DNA of 64,000 nt from Bacteroidota bacterium. Lineage in GTDB: Bacteria; Bacteroidota; Bacteroidia; Chitinophagales; Chitinophagaceae. The stretch is taken from assembly GCA_018267575.1 (NCBI GenBank), contig JAFDYF010000104.1, positions 1 to 64,000 of the forward strand, written 5' to 3'. Positions 56,605 to 64,000 of the stretch are shown here, in pieces (the stretch's first letter is position 1; every line of letters begins with the position of its first letter). Both the position numbers and the translations under genes were made by a program. Below the pieces are notes generated by a model. It worked only from the letters and a program-made list of their open reading frames with translations, did no database searches and was not told the origin of the DNA.

Positions 56605-56990
56605 TGTGTATGTTTTAAAATTAAATAAATAACCGGGGGTATATAAAATATCTTTCCGGCAATAATGCTGTTGCTTTTAGCGAGTAAATTCAATAAGACT
56701 TTATGAAAACAACCTATCGCTCATCAATTACCTTCAAAAGTGGTTACACGGAAAGAAGGTTGTCACGAAAAGTGAAAGAAAGGAATGTAAGCAGTGGCAA
56801 AGGTACGATGAATAAATGGGATTAGCTAATTTGATGTATTTGCGCTGAATGTGCGTATATTGACTGACTGTCTCCGTCTGACCATATACACGCCCAAGTT
56901 TATAGCTTGCTTCATAATCCTATAAATCCCATTATAGTCTTTATTACGTGGGGTCGGCTGCGCCAGACCACGCTGGAACCCATCGCCAAG
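56605..56990. other. Intergenic region between helicase and LacI-type regulator
   Basis: No gene recognised; short plus-strand frames lack family features. Should contain the helicase promoter. Confidence 0.35.
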
Positions 56991-58064
56991 TCAATTTTCA
57001 TAAAATTCATAATTCTCCTTCGTAATAATATCTATTGGCATAAAATATATTTTTTTAAGTGTCTTGCCCAAAATAAAATGCTGGTACAATTTCATGATCC
57101 CTTCATAACCCTGTTCGCTGGGCTTATGACAAATTAAAATATCAATCAGCCCCCTTTTAAGATATTCTATATTTTTTTCCAAAAAGTCATAACCAATCAA
57201 AAAGACATGTCCCTTAGTGCTAGTTTCAAGGTATTGGGCCACCATGGATACTCTTGAATTTGGAACAAAAATGGCTCTTACCTGCGGGTGCTTCTTCATA
57301 AACCCAGCCAATTCCTTTTCAACAGACGAATAATCCGTAGACACAATTTCCAGTTTTAATATATCGTGATACAGATTGTAGTATTTAAAATAAGCCCTGA
57401 AACCATCTTCAATCTGCTGCAGATAATTATGGTCGTCCACCTCTTTGGCTATGTTTACGATTAAGATCTCGCTTTCTTTGGCCAGTGTAAAATTGACTAA
57501 CTGCGCACTTAGATAACCACTACGAAACAAGTGAGGCCCAATATAACATAAGCCCTCCTGATTGGGGATATTGGAATCTATCAATACATAGGGAATATTC
57601 CTTTTGTCGCATATGGAGGTAAACTGTATAGCTTCGTTAATGAAAGAGGGAGCCAGTAAAATACCGTCTGGCTTTTTTTTCAGGATGAATTTGCTTCGTT
57701 CCTCGAATGATTTTCTATCGTTGATATCAAAAAAGTAAACATCAATTTTTACCCCATATTCTTTGATAGCCCTCTCGGCCTTTTTTACTCCATAGAGTGG
57801 GGCAGCCCAGAAATCGGTTTCATCAGAAACCTTTGGAATGAGAACCGCGAACGTAAATGTGACTCTCGAGGCAAGCCTCCTGGCTAGGATATTGGGCTGA
57901 TAGTTCAACTCCTTGATGATCTCATTAATCTTCTGCTTGGTGGTCTCGGAAACACCGACCCGATTATGAAGCACTCTATCCACGGTTGCGATAGAAACGT
58001 TTGCTCTTCGGGCAATTTCTTTTACCCCATGATTTTCAGTAATTTTCTTTTTGCCTTTTTTCAT
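56991..58064 (-). CDS. LacI-family transcriptional regulator
   Basis: 357 aa. N-terminal LacI helix-turn-helix 'GVKEIARRANVSIATVDRVLHNR' with hinge 'YQPNILARRLAS', followed by a periplasmic-binding-protein-like sugar domain ('FAVLIPKVSDETDFW', 'PDGILLAPSF', 'GHVFLIGYDF'). It should bind a sugar or sugar phosphate and control the adjacent symporter and catabolic genes, transcribed in the same direction just upstream. The 'DRVLHNR' form and long sugar domain are common in Bacteroidota regulators of rare-sugar pathways. Confidence 0.92.
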   Translation of the reverse strand: MKKGKKKITENHGVKEIARRANVSIATVDRVLHNRVGVSETTKQKINEIIKELNYQPNILARRLASRVTFTFAVLIPKVSDETDFWAAPLYGVKKAERAIKEYGVKIDVYFFDINDRKSFEERSKFILKKKPDGILLAPSFINEAIQFTSICDKRNIPYVLIDSNIPNQEGLCYIGPHLFRSGYLSAQLVNFTLAKESEILIVNIAKEVDDHNYLQQIEDGFRAYFKYYNLYHDILKLEIVSTDYSSVEKELAGFMKKHPQVRAIFVPNSRVSMVAQYLETSTKGHVFLIGYDFLEKNIEYLKRGLIDILICHKPSEQGYEGIMKLYQHFILGKTLKKIYFMPIDIITKENYEFYEN

Positions 58065-58148
58065 AATCCTATTTCAAATAAATATCGTTCCAGCTTTTAC
58101 CGCTCACCTAAACAGCTCATCATATATCAAAACATTATTGGGCTAAAT

Positions 58149-58156
58149 CAAAAGTA
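58149..58156 (-). promoter_or_regulatory. Predicted -7 box of the LacI-family gene
   Basis: On the minus strand TACTTTTG, an exact TAnnTTTG match about 85 nt before the start codon. Confidence 0.35.
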
Positions 58157-58294
58157 GAGTTTTTTAATAATTCCAGAACCCATTCTACTACTAAGGGGAG
58201 TTCTAAAATGGATGGCTTTGCTTAGGTTGCCAAGCACTGGGCTACTAGAATGAAGATTAAATAAAATCCCTGAATGATGTTTGGAACGATCTGC

Positions 58295-59785
58295 TTAATC
58301 CATTTGTTCTTTAACTCTTGTCAACAGGTTCATGAATTTTTCCACTTTGTCAGGCACTGGTTTTCGATAATTTAACAAGCCCATGAAAATATAGGTGAAT
58401 AAGGATACAATCAAGGGCAAACTCACCTCGAGTGCTAGACTTTTCATTTGAACACTTTTCGTAATGATGAAAGTGGCAAAGCCTGCTCCTATAGAAACGA
58501 TGGCTGCAGCAGAACCACATTTTTTGAAGGGAGAAAGTAAACCAAGAAGCATCGGTACAGCAATAGGCCCCAAGAGTGCCCCAAACCACATTACAATGAG
58601 TCCTAGCACTCCGCCAAAATGTTTATACTGAAACGCAATGATGATTGTAAGTAGTATAAAAACAAAAGTGGAGGTTCGGGCAACCCAGAGTGTGTTTTTG
58701 CTTTCCAATTCTTTCTGTTTTCGCGATAATACCGGCAGTATATCCCTGGTAATAACTGCGGATATGGTATTCACATCAGAAGATGTCATGGCCATGGTAT
58801 GCGCAAATAATGATGCCACCACCAACCCCACCAAACCGGATGGTAATAGTTTTAGCGTGAGGAGCCCATAGGATTGGGTGGGGTCATGAAGACCGGGCAG
58901 AATGAGGGGTGCCGCCCACATCGGAAAAAACAATATCAAGGGCCAAACCAGGTAAAGCACTCCCGATACCCTGGCTGCCTTGCTCGACTGTTTTTCATTT
59001 TTTGTGGAGATATACTTGGTTGCCAGATTCCAAGTGCCACCATTGTAGCTTAAAAAATTAATAAATAAAAAGGCAAGTGCAAAAGCAAAAGTATAGGGGT
59101 CATTAAATATTTTACTGTTATTGGGGGGCAACTTTTCCCAAATATTCCAGACCGAAGCCAAGCCTCCCATATGCGTAATCACCACAACAAACATAACAAT
59201 CCCTCCCACAAACTGAACCACGAATTGTACGAACTCGGTTAGGATAACGGCCCAGAAACCTCCAAACGTAATATACACAAGCGATACCCCACCGGAAATA
59301 AGAATGCCCATGGACAGGGATAAGCCAGTAAACACATTGAGCAGCACCGAAATGGCTGCCCATTTCGCTCCCACATCAAAGAGTTTTAGCAATACGCCAC
59401 TCCATGCCATAATTTGTTGGGTCAATAAATTATATCGGGTGTTTAAATATTCCAAAGGCGATTGAATCTGCAACTGTTTTCTTAACCGCACCCATATTAT
59501 CGGAAATAATTTGGCACTCAACAGGATGGTAATCCCAATAGTAAAAGCCCACCATATGTATACCGAGAACCCATGGGTATACGCCAAGCCGGCATAAGCT
59601 ACAAATACCGCCCCACTATAACCCGAAACATGATGCGAGATCCCAGACAACCACCAAGGCAGGTTTCCACCGGCTATAAAATAGTCCGTGGAATCCTTGT
59701 TCTTGGAAAATGACCACAGCCCTATTACAAGCATGGATAGAAAGAAGAGTGCAATTACAACAATATCAACAGAGCTCAAAAGCAT
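58295..59785 (-). CDS. Sodium/solute symporter (SSS family)
   Basis: 496 aa, about 13 hydrophobic segments. Family features: 'DYFIAGGNLPWWLSGISHHVSGYSG' type sequence (about residues 34-58) in the first helices, 'YITFGGFWAVILTEFVQF' (helix 5-6 signature) and 'FAHTMAMTSSDVNTISAV' with the Na+-site Ser/Thr residues. Carriers of this branch import sugars, sialic acids or sugar acids with Na+. It lies between the LacI gene and a DUF1080 gene, so it probably takes up the sugar degraded by the 60-64 kb genes. Confidence 0.9.
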   Translation of the reverse strand: MLLSSVDIVVIALFFLSMLVIGLWSFSKNKDSTDYFIAGGNLPWWLSGISHHVSGYSGAVFVAYAGLAYTHGFSVYIWWAFTIGITILLSAKLFPIIWVRLRKQLQIQSPLEYLNTRYNLLTQQIMAWSGVLLKLFDVGAKWAAISVLLNVFTGLSLSMGILISGGVSLVYITFGGFWAVILTEFVQFVVQFVGGIVMFVVVITHMGGLASVWNIWEKLPPNNSKIFNDPYTFAFALAFLFINFLSYNGGTWNLATKYISTKNEKQSSKAARVSGVLYLVWPLILFFPMWAAPLILPGLHDPTQSYGLLTLKLLPSGLVGLVVASLFAHTMAMTSSDVNTISAVITRDILPVLSRKQKELESKNTLWVARTSTFVFILLTIIIAFQYKHFGGVLGLIVMWFGALLGPIAVPMLLGLLSPFKKCGSAAAIVSIGAGFATFIITKSVQMKSLALEVSLPLIVSLFTYIFMGLLNYRKPVPDKVEKFMNLLTRVKEQMD

Positions 59786-60044
59786 AGATCTGATTTTAAA
59801 AAATGCAGTAAGCAGGTTTGAATGACCAAGACAAACTCCTTTCTAAATATACTTTTTTCTTTTTACCAATAATTTGATCTTCAATGGGAGAAGACCTATT
59901 CGATCGAAAACAAAATATGATTACAACACTCGTGTAGCTCTCTTTAAAAGAGCAACTATTTTATCAAAGATGAGTGATGAGGAATCCATGATGCAGGTGC
60001 CTTTATCTAAAACTGCTTTGCCAACCATATCCAAGAACCACTAT

Positions 60045-60866
60045 TTATTTGAGGCGTTTAATTTTGATATTCCTAAAATACACTTTGTCTCCATCATGAT
60101 CGGTTAGCATAATATGGCCAGTTGGCAATTCCCCATAGTGATCATAGTTCTTGAATTTGGTTGTTGAAATCCGATTGCGGAAATCTGGGGACCCTCTTTC
60201 ACAACTAACCACTTTTACTCCATTCAACCATTGTTCTACATGTTTGCCCTTAGCAAGGATCCTTCCGCTGTTCCATTGACCGGGCGGAAATAGTTTCTTG
60301 TGCTCTGGAGCATAAATAAGATACAAGGAGGCGGTAGAGCCTATTGGAAATTTATTGTCTTTCACATCTGGATGGTTGAAATCATCTATAATTTGATATT
60401 CGGGCCCATTCCATAGCATTGTGCCAGCCGCGTTGTCCTTCACCATCTCTACAAAATATTTAATGCCGCTATTGGCACCCTCGGTTAATTTAAAATCAAA
60501 CCTTAAATCGAAATCAGCATATTCCTCCTTTGTAATGATATCTTCCCCTTTCGCACGGTTTGCCACAGATAATGTCCCTTTCTCCACGGCCCAGGCATGT
60601 GATGGAAAACTATCGCCTTTCAAACTTCTCCATTGGCCTGTATTTTTTCCATCAAAAAGTATATCCCAACCTCCTGATTTTTTTTGATGGTCAGGTCTTG
60701 GAATCGTATCGGCATCCCACCCTGCCTCTTTCAAATTCAATATAGCTTGGGTTACCAGAGGTCTTGTAATTATGGGCGTGCAATGGATACCAGGGTTGAT
60801 TCCCTTTGCCAATAGGGATGGAAGCACACAAAATTGACAAACAAACAGTATTGTTGTTACTTTCAT
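60045..60866 (-). CDS. DUF1080-family secreted protein (3-keto-glycoside hydrolase-like)
   Basis: 273 aa, signal peptide 'CQFCVLPSLLAKG'. One DUF1080 concanavalin-like domain: 'GWDILFDGKNTGQWRS', 'EYADFDLRFDFKLTEGANSGIKYFV', 'GPEYQIIDD', 'GHIMLTDHDGDKVYFRNIKI'. This is the usual order. Some DUF1080 proteins have been shown to cleave 3-keto-glycosides; catalytic residues are not fixed for this member. Its neighbours, two Gfo/Idh-type proteins and a symporter, fit such a role in the periplasm. Confidence 0.88.
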   Translation of the reverse strand: MKVTTILFVCQFCVLPSLLAKGINPGIHCTPIITRPLVTQAILNLKEAGWDADTIPRPDHQKKSGGWDILFDGKNTGQWRSLKGDSFPSHAWAVEKGTLSVANRAKGEDIITKEEYADFDLRFDFKLTEGANSGIKYFVEMVKDNAAGTMLWNGPEYQIIDDFNHPDVKDNKFPIGSTASLYLIYAPEHKKLFPPGQWNSGRILAKGKHVEQWLNGVKVVSCERGSPDFRNRISTTKFKNYDHYGELPTGHIMLTDHDGDKVYFRNIKIKRLK

Positions 60867-61108
60867 AAAATCAATGCTTTTTAAAATTTATGGTTTACTG
60901 TTGCCACGTTGCTGAAAGGATGGTGGTATCCAGTCAACGACTTCATCTACTTGCGTTAATCTTTCCCCAATTTTTTTGAATCATCACCAAGAAACATAGT
61001 TGCCCATATAAAACACATAACGCAGGGCTTTTTACGGTTACGTACACGTAAACAAACCTAAATACAATAGCCCATACTTCCAATTCTATTTTATCCAAGA
61101 AGCTACAA

Positions 61109-62530
61109 CTATTTATTGTTTGCTTTTTTCAATGCCTGTATGGTGGTATAATATTTTGCCAGCATAGCGGATAGCTCCCAATCTGGAATCCTATTCCTTT
61201 GTAGATATCCTAAATATTTTTTGGCCACCTGCGCAAAATGCTGTTCATGACCTTCCTGATACCGCTCAGGAATAATCAACTGCCAACCTTTATCCGTTTT
61301 CTTTATACTAAGCCCCGGGTATTGAACCTGGATTTTGCTCAGGCTTTTCTGCAAGGCCTGTTCCCATTCGTTTTGATTGCCTTTGTCCATAGGCTCGATA
61401 TACAGTACCGGTTTATATTGTTCTACTTTGCCTTGCCGGATAATCAGGTTTGCCTTGGTTCCTTGGAGCATGGAATAATAAGTGTCCCCCGTGCCTTCCG
61501 GTGCCTGATATTTCCATTCTACGGATACCCTGGCATGAATATCTTTGATGGTATAATCCATCTCCCCATTGGCATATACCTGTAACAAGCTATCTTTTAC
61601 ATTTTTCCTTAAAAAGTCCGGATAGGCATCATTGTGGGTAACCTGCCTGAATTGGGCGGGATTCAGTACCGTTGCCCAATGTTTGGCTGTGATCATTTGT
61701 ATATCCTTTTTGTAATCCAATAGCTGATTGGAAAAGCATTCCCATTCCACCAAATCTACCATATGTGTACTCACATCCACAATTCCCTCGCCCTGTTGAG
61801 CCACATCAAAATACCAAGCTGGGCGCACGAGCGGGGAACCGGACACTTCCTTATAGAAATAATGTACACTTTCAAATACGATAGCAGGGTTTTCCAATGT
61901 CCCTTTCTTAAGTTCCCCAAAAACATCCGGCTCTTGTGAAAAAGCTTTTTGTAAAATATTGGTGATCTCATAGCGTTCTGTCATGATATCATATAACAAA
62001 ACCTGGTTCTTTTTGGCGTCCACAAAAGCTTGCTGCAAACTATCGAACCCTGCTTGATTGATAGCCATGGGCTTATCTGCCAATACGTTCAATCCGTCAT
62101 CCACGGATTGTTTGATATAATCAGCCTTTCGCTTGTTATTTCCTGCAATCACCACCACATTCCCTGGTTTGGTCTGGAGCATCTTTTCGAAATAGTCAGG
62201 TCCGGTGTAGACTTTCAATTTCCAGGAACTGGGATTATCCTTGCGGTTATTATATTTATCAATCAAAGCGAGATATGATTTCAGCTCGGGCCCATCTGGG
62301 GCAAATACATGCACGGTAGAATCTATTCCTGTATTCATGGTTTTTTGCAATAATGCCGCATGAAAATGACCGGGGTCCAATATGATTAGTTTTACCAAAG
62401 TGGAATCTGTTTTTTGCTCTGTTTGACTGTTTTTATTTTTGCATGCCGGAATAAATAATAAGAGGAATATGATATGGGGGAGCCTTATTTTTATTCTCCT
62501 GGAAATGGTCAAGCGTTGTACTTGTTGCAT
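61109..62530 (-). CDS. Periplasmic Gfo/Idh/MocA-like lipoprotein with oxidoreductase C-terminal domain
   Basis: 473 aa. Lipoprotein signal 'LLLFIPACKNK'. N-terminal Rossmann-like domain: 'LIILDPGHFHAALLQKTM', 'VVVIAGNNKRKADYI', 'GLNVLADKPMAIN', where DKP stands for the family's EKP. The C-terminal half ('QGEGIVDVSTHMVDLVEW') matches the putative oxidoreductase C-terminal domain of secreted members. An exported dehydrogenase with a tightly held cofactor is plausible; the usual GxGxxG loop is changed to DPGHFH, so cofactor use is uncertain. Next to DUF1080 and NagB-like genes. Confidence 0.82.
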   Translation of the reverse strand: MQQVQRLTISRRIKIRLPHIIFLLLFIPACKNKNSQTEQKTDSTLVKLIILDPGHFHAALLQKTMNTGIDSTVHVFAPDGPELKSYLALIDKYNNRKDNPSSWKLKVYTGPDYFEKMLQTKPGNVVVIAGNNKRKADYIKQSVDDGLNVLADKPMAINQAGFDSLQQAFVDAKKNQVLLYDIMTERYEITNILQKAFSQEPDVFGELKKGTLENPAIVFESVHYFYKEVSGSPLVRPAWYFDVAQQGEGIVDVSTHMVDLVEWECFSNQLLDYKKDIQMITAKHWATVLNPAQFRQVTHNDAYPDFLRKNVKDSLLQVYANGEMDYTIKDIHARVSVEWKYQAPEGTGDTYYSMLQGTKANLIIRQGKVEQYKPVLYIEPMDKGNQNEWEQALQKSLSKIQVQYPGLSIKKTDKGWQLIIPERYQEGHEQHFAQVAKKYLGYLQRNRIPDWELSAMLAKYYTTIQALKKANNK

Positions 62531-62559
62531 AAATCTAAATTATAGTTTTAAACATTCTG

Positions 62560-63330
62560 CTAATGAAGCCCAGACGCACTATCTATATCTAGATAAAGCG
62601 TGGCATTGGGGTGTTTTCTAAGGATGGTGGAAGGATATTGCTCACTCACTGGTTCCTGTAAGCTATGATAAACCGCAGGTGCTTTATGGAGGCCCGGCAC
62701 CATACAAAAAATATATTTGGCTTGAAATAAAGCGGGCACCGTAAGTGTGATTGCAGAAACGGGCACTTCGTCAATATGTTTAAAGCAACCATCATGCACT
62801 TGTTGCTGACGCGACATGTCGTCGAGTACAACTTCCTTTAACCATTGTGGGTCATTAAAATCGGCTACATGGGGATCATTAAAGGCAATATGCGTATTCT
62901 CCCCAATGCCCATGCATACAATATCAGCTGGGAATTTTTTGAGAAGCTCCTCATATCTCTTGCATTCTAGTGCGGGGTCATCCGCATTCCCATTAATATA
63001 ATGCACTTGATTGAACGGGACCTTATCGAATATTCTTTCCTTTAAAAATTGTCCAAAAAGTGCTGGCGCATTCGGGGCCAATCCCATATACTCATCCATG
63101 TGGAAGGCGTTTATCCGTCGCCAATCAATTCCTTCCTGCATACACAAAGAAGACAAAAATTCGTTTTGCGAGGGAGCGGCAGCAAAAATGATATTTACCA
63201 TATCCTGCGTTGATAATAATTCTTTTATTTTTTTAGCTGCTTCATGAGCTGCATGCTTGCCCATCTCCAACCTTGTTGCATAAGTTTTTACCTGTAATTG
63301 ATCCACCTTATATTTTCTTACTTCATTCAT
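62560..63330 (-). CDS. NagB/6-phosphogluconolactonase-family sugar-phosphate deaminase-like protein
   Basis: 256 aa, cytoplasmic. Family motifs: 'IIFAAAPSQNEFL' (phosphate loop), 'AFHMDEYMG' (the catalytic/active-site Asp region), 'VCMGIGENTHIAFNDP' and 'VPGLHKAPAV'. In classical NagB the third motif reads GxGxDGHIAFNEP; here the Asp is replaced by Asn (ENTH) and the Glu by Asp, while the His is kept. The enzyme may thus act on a related substrate, or isomerise without classical deamination. 30 nt upstream of the oxidoreductase gene, in one operon. Confidence 0.82.
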   Translation of the reverse strand: MNEVRKYKVDQLQVKTYATRLEMGKHAAHEAAKKIKELLSTQDMVNIIFAAAPSQNEFLSSLCMQEGIDWRRINAFHMDEYMGLAPNAPALFGQFLKERIFDKVPFNQVHYINGNADDPALECKRYEELLKKFPADIVCMGIGENTHIAFNDPHVADFNDPQWLKEVVLDDMSRQQQVHDGCFKHIDEVPVSAITLTVPALFQAKYIFCMVPGLHKAPAVYHSLQEPVSEQYPSTILRKHPNATLYLDIDSASGLH

Positions 63331-63371
63331 GATTCCTGTTTTTGAAATGTAATAGATTTTTGAAATGGCTT

Positions 63372-64000
63372 TTAAGTGATTGGTAAGTTGGGGCGTATTG
63401 GAAGTGTAACCATTTTGCCCGAACGGGCAGTTTCATAAATGGCCATTACGATTTCAACCGATTTGCGCCCTTCTTCCCCATTGACCAAGGGCTCAGTTCC
63501 TGTCTCTACGGCATGCATCATATCCTCTATCTGTCTTTGATGCCCAAGGAACCCAATATCTGCTGGATTGGAAGCGCCGCCCTGAGCATGAGCACCATCA
63601 CCCATTTCGTTCCTGATGCTTGCATCCTCTCTATTTTCCCTTTGAAATTGCCATTTCAAGAAATGGTCTTCTTCCAACACCGCTGTCCCTTCCGTGCCCA
63701 TGATTTCAATGCGCTTGAGGGCACCGGGAAAAACGGCGGTGGAACATTCAATGGTTCCCAAAGCACCGTTTTGAAATTTCAAAGTTGAAACAATGGTATC
63801 TTCCACTTCAATACCCTTATGCCGGATGTTGGCCGCCACTGACTGCACTGATACTACCGGTCCCATAAACCATTGCAATAGGTCGACGGAATGAATGCCC
63901 TGGTTCATGAGCGCCCCACCGCCATCATATTGCCAGGTGCCCCTCCAGAGCCCGGATGCATAATATTCTGGGCTTCTGCTCCACTTGATATAGGCGCTCC
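63372..64000 (-). CDS. Gfo/Idh/MocA-family oxidoreductase, N-terminal part outside the window
   Basis: C-terminal 209 codons of a frame that runs off the right edge; the internal Met at 63908 is not the start. Upstream codons read 'WRGTWQYDGGGALMNQGIHSVDLLQW', the family's conserved block with the catalytic-site His, followed by 'GTIECSTAVFPG' and 'LGHQRQIEDMMHAVETG'. Cytoplasmic type. First visible gene of the operon running leftward through NagB-like and the second oxidoreductase. (Residues cited lie in two adjoining segments of about 13 each.). Confidence 0.9.
   Translation of the reverse strand, partial: SAYIKWSRSPEYYASGLWRGTWQYDGGGALMNQGIHSVDLLQWFMGPVVSVQSVAANIRHKGIEVEDTIVSTLKFQNGALGTIECSTAVFPGALKRIEIMGTEGTAVLEEDHFLKWQFQRENREDASIRNEMGDGAHAQGGASNPADIGFLGHQRQIEDMMHAVETGTEPLVNGEEGRKSVEIVMAIYETARSGKMVTLPIRPNLPIT

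Overview
The window reads as the chromosome of a member of the Bacteroidota, most likely a soil- or sediment-type Chitinophagaceae relative. This follows from SusC/SusD pairs, a sigma/FecR regulatory pair, a TonB receptor with a DUF4249 lipoprotein, a type IX secretion C-terminal signal, TAnnTTTG-type promoter boxes and A-rich translation starts. I saw no rRNA, tRNA, CRISPR array or complete insertion sequence. The order of genes and the families named come from reading the sequence; no database search was possible.

Layout. 0-5.6 kb is an accessory region: the edge of a REP-type transposase with its palindrome, a vanadium-haloperoxidase-like lipoprotein, a small membrane protein, a LOG-family nucleotide hydrolase and a TrpF-like protein. 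5.6-18.4 kb is a first carbohydrate block: a GH95 alpha-fucosidase, then on the minus strand GH20 hexosaminidase, a frameshifted GH29 fucosidase, a propeller/cytochrome c lipoprotein, a Gfo/Idh oxidoreductase and an MFS transporter. 18.4-22.2 kb is a second accessory island: an ABC pair and an ankyrin protein. Its genes are preceded by the same ~110 bp repeat as the genes at 2.5 and 3.2 kb.

22.3-47.8 kb is a large polysaccharide-utilisation locus. In transcription order on the minus strand it runs: ECF sigma, FecR, SusC, SusD, GH36-like, GH89, SGNH esterase, GH29, DUF5703 protein. Beyond a sulfatase on the plus strand come a TonB receptor/DUF4249 pair and an unrecognised 781-aa secreted protein. 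Together with GH95, GH20 and GH29 of the first block, this repertoire suits branched, fucosylated, sulfated, acetylated glycans carrying alpha-GlcNAc and alpha-Gal/GalNAc caps, such as mucin-like or other animal or algal glycans (inference).

47.8-56.6 kb is mixed: a TlpA-like thioredoxin, a stretch of gene debris with a truncated DinD-like gene and a second REP palindrome, glutaminyl cyclase, a secreted M43 metalloprotease, a FAD oxidoreductase, dodecin and a DEAD-box helicase. 57-64 kb is a sugar catabolic cluster: LacI regulator, sodium/solute symporter, DUF1080 protein, two Gfo/Idh-type proteins (one cut by the window edge) and a NagB-like deaminase. Its content suggests oxidative (3-keto) sugar processing linked to amino-sugar use. 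The 8.8-13.7 kb operon has a similar logic.
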